Below, piece by piece: positions 59,818-64,000 of a stretch of 64,000 nucleotides of DNA. The stretch lies in NCBI RefSeq assembly GCF_900116175.1, contig NZ_FPCH01000002.1:1116001-1180000 (forward strand), in the 5' to 3' direction. The position numbers were made by a program, and so were the translations under genes. Source of the stretch: Hyphomicrobium facile (GTDB taxonomy: Bacteria > Pseudomonadota > Alphaproteobacteria > Rhizobiales > Hyphomicrobiaceae). The notes beneath the pieces were generated by a model. That model had not been told where the DNA came from, made no database searches, and saw only the letters and a list, made by a program, of their open reading frames with translations. Position 1 is the first letter of the stretch. Every line of letters begins with the position of its first letter.

Positions 59818-61284
59818 ATGTCGTTGAATCCCTCCCCTGGCAAAATCGTTACCTCCCGCTCTCCAAGGCTGCTCGCGTCAGCTTTGCCCGGGTCGCCGGA
59901 CGTCGCTGAGCTTGAAGCGGCGCGGGAGAGCGAGTTCACGACGGACGTCCAAATCGCGTATCTCGAATCCGTCGCAAAAAACTGGCGGAACGGCAGCCCG
60001 AACGAAATTCCGGAACCTAGCGTCACACCGGTTGCCGAACCCGCCGAGGAGCCCGCGAAAGCCTCCAGAGCCGTTTCGTTGCCGGCCAATTTCCGGCCCG
60101 CGACAATCATCAAATCTCTCGTGGCGATAGCTCTCGCGTTGGGACTTGGCTGGCTGCCGGTTCAGCGCCTACTCGCAACGACAAGCGCCGAAGCGGTCGT
60201 CAATGCACGGGTGATAACGCTCAGGGCCCCGATCGAGGGTGAGGTCAGCATGGCGGACGCCGACACCGATGTCGGCAGCATGTTCCGTGTCAATCAAAGC
60301 ATTCTCGTCGTCCGCAATCCGCGGGCCGACTCCTCGCATCTCGCGAACCTGATGAGAGATCGCAACCAACTCAGAACGACGATCGGCGCGCTCGAAGGAA
60401 AGAAGCAGCTTCTCCTTGCCAGCCTCGATGAACTCTCGGTGCAGCAGGAGCGCTTTCGCATCGGGCGCATCGAGCAGCTCGAGCAGCGGTTACGTCAGGC
60501 GGACACGGATATGGCGGCCGCAGAGGCGCAATATTCCGTTGCGTCGGATGCGCTGAAAAGAGCCGAGACTCTGCGCAAGACAGATGCCGTCAGTCAGGCA
60601 TTTCTCGATAAGGCCGCAGGCGACGCCCGTGTCGCGGAACAGACGGTGAAGGGACACGCCGAGCGCCTCAAGGGCATGCTCGTCGAACTCGACGCCGCAA
60701 AGAAGGGAACGTACATCGGCGACAGCTATAACGATACGCCTCAGTCCGCGCAGCGGAAGATGGAAGTTTCGCTCGAGCTGTCCGACGTGCAGGCACGTCT
60801 TGTCGGCACAAGGGCCGAGCTCGAAAGCCTCGACGCTGAACTCGTGAAGGAACAAGGGCGTCACGACGGACTTGCGAAAGTCGAGATCCGCTCGACCGTA
60901 AACGGGCGCGTGTGGGAAATGCTGACTGCGCCGGGTGAGCACGTCAACGCCGGTCAGGATCTCGTGAAGCTTCTCGATTGCGGAAGCGCACTGGTGACGG
61001 CGAGCGTCAGCGAAACCGCCTATCAAAGACTGGCTGTTGGACAGACGGCGACATTCAAACCGCGAGACGGCGGAGAAGAACTGACGGGCACGGTCGTCAG
61101 TTTGAACGGCCTCGCGGCCGTCGCATCCAACAGCGCGATCCAGCAAAATGCGCTCACTCGCGAACCCTATCACGTCACTCTGCGCTTCCCGGATCTCTTG
61201 AAGCACGCTGACTGCCGCATCGGGCGATCGGGTCTCGTGCAATTCGACACCGCCAGCGCGGCGCCCTTTTCTAGCATGCATTGA
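59818..61284 (+). CDS. HlyD-like membrane fusion protein of a polysaccharide synthase operon
   Basis: A 488-aa protein with a ~95-residue cytoplasmic N-terminus, one membrane helix (about 100-122; SLVAIALALGLGWLPV), and a periplasmic part of HlyD type: a first lipoyl half (VITLRAPIEGEVSMADADTD), a long coiled-coil hairpin (about 180-345; DELSVQQERFRIGRIEQLEQ), the second half-motif IRSTVNGRVWEMLTAPGEHV, and a beta-barrel domain. It is followed 12 nt later by a processive glycosyltransferase, the same order as the bgsB-bgsA mixed-linkage beta-glucan genes of Sinorhizobium meliloti. It therefore probably escorts the growing glucan through the periplasm. The first codon lacks a strong ribosome site. 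Confidence 0.85.
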   Translation: MSLNPSPGKIVTSRSPRLLASALPGSPDVAELEAARESEFTTDVQIAYLESVAKNWRNGSPNEIPEPSVTPVAEPAEEPAKASRAVSLPANFRPATIIKSLVAIALALGLGWLPVQRLLATTSAEAVVNARVITLRAPIEGEVSMADADTDVGSMFRVNQSILVVRNPRADSSHLANLMRDRNQLRTTIGALEGKKQLLLASLDELSVQQERFRIGRIEQLEQRLRQADTDMAAAEAQYSVASDALKRAETLRKTDAVSQAFLDKAAGDARVAEQTVKGHAERLKGMLVELDAAKKGTYIGDSYNDTPQSAQRKMEVSLELSDVQARLVGTRAELESLDAELVKEQGRHDGLAKVEIRSTVNGRVWEMLTAPGEHVNAGQDLVKLLDCGSALVTASVSETAYQRLAVGQTATFKPRDGGEELTGTVVSLNGLAAVASNSAIQQNALTREPYHVTLRFPDLLKHADCRIGRSGLVQFDTASAAPFSSMH

Positions 61285-61296
61285 GCGGGCGCCGGC

Positions 61297-63267
61297 ATGA
61301 CCTCCGCTTCAGGAATGAGCTATATCGATGCCTTGATGCCGGCATTGATCATCGGCTTGCTCGCGACGGCGATACTTCCGTGGGTCAACCGAAACAATAC
61401 GGTGGTCAGAACTGTCGCCATCGTCGTCTGCGTCGGCCTCGGCTGGCGGTACATGACGTGGCGGATGTTCAGCACCATCCCTTCGGTGGACAATCCGGTC
61501 AACTTCATGGTCGGCTTCATCTTCACGGCCGTCGAAGCCATCACCATGGTCGGCGCCACGGCATCGCAAATCTTCCTGACACGCACGCGCAACCGCACCG
61601 CAGAAGCGAATCGGAACGTTCCGAAGTTGCTCTCCCTGCCGAAGTTGCCGAAAGTCGACGTTCTCATCTGCACCTATAACGAAGACGAGAACATTCTCGA
61701 GCGCACGATCATCGGCGCGCTGGCGATCAACTATCCGAACTTCAGGGTGTGGGTGTGCGACGACGGACGGCGCCCGTGGCTAAAGGCACTTTGCGAGCGG
61801 CATCATGTCGGCTATCTGACGCGCAGCGACAACGCGCACGCGAAGGCCGGCAACATCAACGCCGCATTGAAGAAGCTTGCCGCGCTCGATGAGAAGCCGG
61901 ATTTCATCTCGATCCTCGACGCCGATTTCGTGCCGCTCCCCGAATTTCTGACGCGGGGGCTGTCTCTCGCGCTCAGCCCTGACGTGGGTGTCGTGCAGAC
62001 GCCGCAGCACTTCTTCAATCCAGATCCCATCCAAAGCAATCTGGCATTGACCCGCGTGTGGCCGGACGAGCAACGTTTCTTCTTCGATATCGTCATGGCG
62101 TCGAAGGACGCCTGGGGCGGCGCATTCTGCTGCGGAACGTCATCGATCATCAGGTTCGACGCGCTGCAAAGCATCGGCGGTTTCCCGACCGATTCCGTAA
62201 CCGAGGATTATCTCGTGTCGCTGCGCCTGCGCGAAAAAGGTTTCGGCACGGTCTATTTGAACGAGGTGCTTTCGCTCGGTCTCGCGCCAGAAGGGCTTGC
62301 GGAGTACACCGGTCAGCGCGCACGCTGGTGCCTCGGCTTCGTGCAGATCTGCCGTGGCCCAAGCGGTCCTTTGAAAATCGGGAATGGGCTTCCTTTTGTC
62401 GATCGCATCATGCTTTGCGAGACGTTCCTGCACTGGTCGGCAACCCATCTCTTTCGCGTGCTCGGCGTCATCGTACCGGCGCTTTACCTGCTGTTCGGAA
62501 TCGAAGCGGTCCACGCCAACGTCATCGATGCGATCTGGTATCTCGCACCGTTTCTTGCTGCCCAAATCGGTATCTTCCTATGGCTGACCGACGGGCGCGT
62601 GATTCCGCTGATGTCAGATCTCTATCAAATGCTGTGCTCGACCGAAGTCCTGAAGGGCGTCGTTTCCGGGCTTCTGAGACCGAAGGGTCAGAAGTTCAAA
62701 GTGACAGCCAAGGGGGGCGATCGGAGCAAGCAATTCATTCAATGGCCGCTTCTTCGCATATTCGGTGTTTTGCTCGCCTTGACAGCGATCGGAATTGCCA
62801 ACGCCTTTCTTATCGATCCAACTCGGCCGCTCGCTGAATCCAGCGCCATCGCGCTGTTCTGGAGCTGGTACAATATCATTGTCCTCACTTTGTGCTGCTA
62901 CGTTTGCAGCGAGCAGCAGCAGCGACGCAAGGGCGAGCGGTTCGATGTTCGCGTGCCGGTGACGATAAGCGCCGGCGGGGCTTCGTACGAATTTTACGCT
63001 TCGGACGTTTCAGTCAGCGGCATCCATCTTCTCGGAGAACCGCCCTTACATATCGGAAGTCCGGTTCGCGCACGCTTCGCTGACGTTTCGATCGACGCCT
63101 ACATCCGACGGAAGACCGAGCATGGATTCGGTCTCGAGTTTGAGAATTCCGGACAGTCGAAAGCGCATCTGCTCAGGTTCATTTTTTCCGGCAGAACCTC
63201 CACGTCGGTCGGCAAGATCAAACCTCATCTCGTGGCGACAGCATTAGCCGCACGCATATTTCGATGA
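61297..63267 (+). CDS. Cellulose-synthase-like processive glycosyltransferase with PilZ domain
   Basis: A 656-aa inner-membrane enzyme. Three N-terminal helices (about residues 9-92) precede the GT2 domain, which has the processive set: DD at 155-156, DAD at 208-210, TED at 302-304 and QRARW at 340-344. Four further helices (about 370-550) follow, then a C-terminal PilZ domain with RRKGER (RxxxR) and DVSVSGIHL (DxSxxG), the two cyclic-di-GMP-binding elements. Such enzymes polymerise and extrude beta-glucans, and a second messenger opens the channel. It is not the standard BcsA because no bcsB, bcsC or bcsZ accompanies it. The product could be cellulose-like, mixed-linkage or another beta-glycan. 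Confidence 0.92.
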   Translation: MTSASGMSYIDALMPALIIGLLATAILPWVNRNNTVVRTVAIVVCVGLGWRYMTWRMFSTIPSVDNPVNFMVGFIFTAVEAITMVGATASQIFLTRTRNRTAEANRNVPKLLSLPKLPKVDVLICTYNEDENILERTIIGALAINYPNFRVWVCDDGRRPWLKALCERHHVGYLTRSDNAHAKAGNINAALKKLAALDEKPDFISILDADFVPLPEFLTRGLSLALSPDVGVVQTPQHFFNPDPIQSNLALTRVWPDEQRFFFDIVMASKDAWGGAFCCGTSSIIRFDALQSIGGFPTDSVTEDYLVSLRLREKGFGTVYLNEVLSLGLAPEGLAEYTGQRARWCLGFVQICRGPSGPLKIGNGLPFVDRIMLCETFLHWSATHLFRVLGVIVPALYLLFGIEAVHANVIDAIWYLAPFLAAQIGIFLWLTDGRVIPLMSDLYQMLCSTEVLKGVVSGLLRPKGQKFKVTAKGGDRSKQFIQWPLLRIFGVLLALTAIGIANAFLIDPTRPLAESSAIALFWSWYNIIVLTLCCYVCSEQQQRRKGERFDVRVPVTISAGGASYEFYASDVSVSGIHLLGEPPLHIGSPVRARFADVSIDAYIRRKTEHGFGLEFENSGQSKAHLLRFIFSGRTSTSVGKIKPHLVATALAARIFR

Positions 63268-63627
63268 GTGTCTCCGGCCTCAGCGCTTTGAATTAAAAAG
63301 CTCAAATGCGAGGCATGCTGCCCGTCAATGAAAATCAAATTGCTTAAACTCTCACCGTGTGTTTGCGGTGCACGCTCGCTAAGTATCTGATTTTATTCAT
63401 ACAGCATACTGCTGTGCAGCACGTTTTTTCGCGCTGCATCATCGAATTCATGTTTCGTAGGACGAAAAAATGTTGACGGCGCGCCGCCTCCCTGCGTCAC
63501 TAAATGTCGCAGCACGTAACCCACTCTAAGGGGCGAGCGGACCTGGGGCCGATCTCAGCATTGATCGGATCAATGCTTCGATGCGGAAACTCGATCAACA
63601 AGAGCCCCAACTCTAAAAGGAGGGAAA
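63268..63627. other. Intergenic region downstream of the synthase gene
   Basis: 360 bases without a confident gene. A small hairpin TGCTG-tg-CAGCA (63410-63421) followed by a run of six T (63424-63429) could end the synthase transcript. The last 20 bases hold the strong ribosome site AAAGGAGGG of the next gene. Confidence 0.45.
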
Positions 63628-63918
63628 ATGCAAAAGTTGAATACCGATCCTCGGATCGCTGGAAAATTTTCCGGTGATCGAACTTGGTCGCTGACTGCTG
63701 TCGCGACTCTCTGGCTTCTCTACGCGTTCGTCTTTTACGAGATCAAAAACTATCTCGGTTCAACGGAAGTATTCTGGGCTCTGGCTGTGGCCGGCGGCTT
63801 AGTTCTCTTGTTCAACACGGCCGCTATCTTCGCGATGGTCGCGCATCTCAGCGAAGAGCGCGAAGAGATCTACGGTCTCGATTTGCATTATCTCGATTTA
63901 TCCAAACGAAAATCCTGA
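63628..63918 (+). CDS. Small two-helix membrane protein (96 aa)
   Basis: A 96-aa protein beginning MQKLNTDPRIAGKFSGDRTW, with two hydrophobic helices (about residues 22-40, VATLWLLYAFVFYEIKN, and 47-72, VFWALAVAGGLVLLFNTAAI) and a charged C-terminal tail ending LDLHYLDLSKRKS. It has an exceptionally strong AAAGGAGGG 5 nt before the ATG, which suggests high expression. No family is recognised. It lies downstream of the processive glycosyltransferase and 16 nt before the next gene start, so it may begin its own operon. Confidence 0.8.
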   Translation: MQKLNTDPRIAGKFSGDRTWSLTAVATLWLLYAFVFYEIKNYLGSTEVFWALAVAGGLVLLFNTAAIFAMVAHLSEEREEIYGLDLHYLDLSKRKS

Positions 63919-63934
63919 AACCAACGGTGGCATC

Positions 63935-64000
63935 GTGGACAAACCTCACTATGAACCCCCGAAGCAATCCGCATTCGGGCAACTATTCGACAGCCTATTC
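63935..64000 (+). CDS. Start of a further gene, cut by the window edge
   Basis: From a GTG at 63935 the frame stays open to the last base and encodes MDKPHYEPPKQSAFGQLFDS followed by Leu-Phe. It begins 16 nt after the stop of the small membrane protein gene, behind an ACGGTGG stretch, so the two are probably cotranscribed. Only 22 residues are visible; no function can be given. Confidence 0.5.
   Translation, partial: MDKPHYEPPKQSAFGQLFDSLF

Noticed and set aside
1-64000. tRNA, rRNA, CRISPR arrays, riboswitches and prophage genes
   Set aside because: Looked for by eye across the window; no T-loop/acceptor pattern, repeat-spacer array or phage structural gene was recognised. A covariance-model scan would be needed to exclude small RNAs.

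Overview
The window looks like chromosomal DNA of a GC-rich alphaproteobacterium, most likely of the order Hyphomicrobiales. The reasons are the gene families (a transaldolase-glucose-6-phosphate isomerase fusion, GcvA-like LysR, HWE-type kinases, GlsB-like protein, egtB-egtD pair), the frequent ATGA, GTGA and TAATG stop-start overlaps, and several matches to the alphaproteobacterial general-stress sigma factor (EcfG) promoter GGAAC-N16/17-CGTT. The genus cannot be fixed from this sequence. No rRNA, tRNA, CRISPR array, intact insertion sequence or prophage was recognised.

Layout. 0-2 kb: the 3' end of a TonB-dependent receptor, a hairpin-bearing spacer, a small ORF and a LuxR-type regulator. 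2.3-12.3 kb (minus): a tightly packed carbohydrate operon, tkt - tal/pgi fusion - gnd - zwf - HAD phosphatase - pgl - polyphosphate-type glucokinase. 12.4-16.5 kb (plus): divergent glycogen-debranching-type and GH15 glucoamylase-type enzymes. Together these would turn alpha-glucan into glucose, glucose 6-phosphate and pentose-phosphate intermediates. 16.6-25.1 kb: a probable catabolic locus with a CE4/PuuE-like hydrolase, a seven-gene operon (amidinohydrolase, polyamine-type ABC importer, two SDR dehydrogenases) and a divergent LysR regulator. 25-30 kb: Tex, a lone glycosyltransferase, a 54-aa membrane protein and a bicupin oxalate decarboxylase.

30.3-37.6 kb is a signalling island of seven two-component proteins, including a hybrid kinase with three near-identical tandem PAS domains. 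37.9-41.5 kb holds stress-type genes: a 33-aa membrane protein with a consensus EcfG promoter, a GlsB-like protein, and the ergothioneine genes egtB-egtD, also preceded by a consensus EcfG promoter. 42-47.6 kb is an ABC-dependent polysaccharide export cluster (Wzm, Wzt, methyltransferase, two glycosyltransferases).

48-55.7 kb contains an unknown membrane protein, a TetR/LLM-oxidoreductase pair divergent from a three-gene aromatic-acid-type efflux operon with a perfect palindrome in its promoter, a Tat-exported dienelactone-hydrolase-like protein and a small conserved protein. 55.9-59.3 kb carries TonB and a haem/haemoglobin-type TonB-dependent receptor. 59.8-64 kb encodes a membrane-fusion protein and a cellulose-synthase-like processive glycosyltransferase with a C-terminal PilZ (cyclic-di-GMP) domain, followed by a small membrane protein and the start of another gene.
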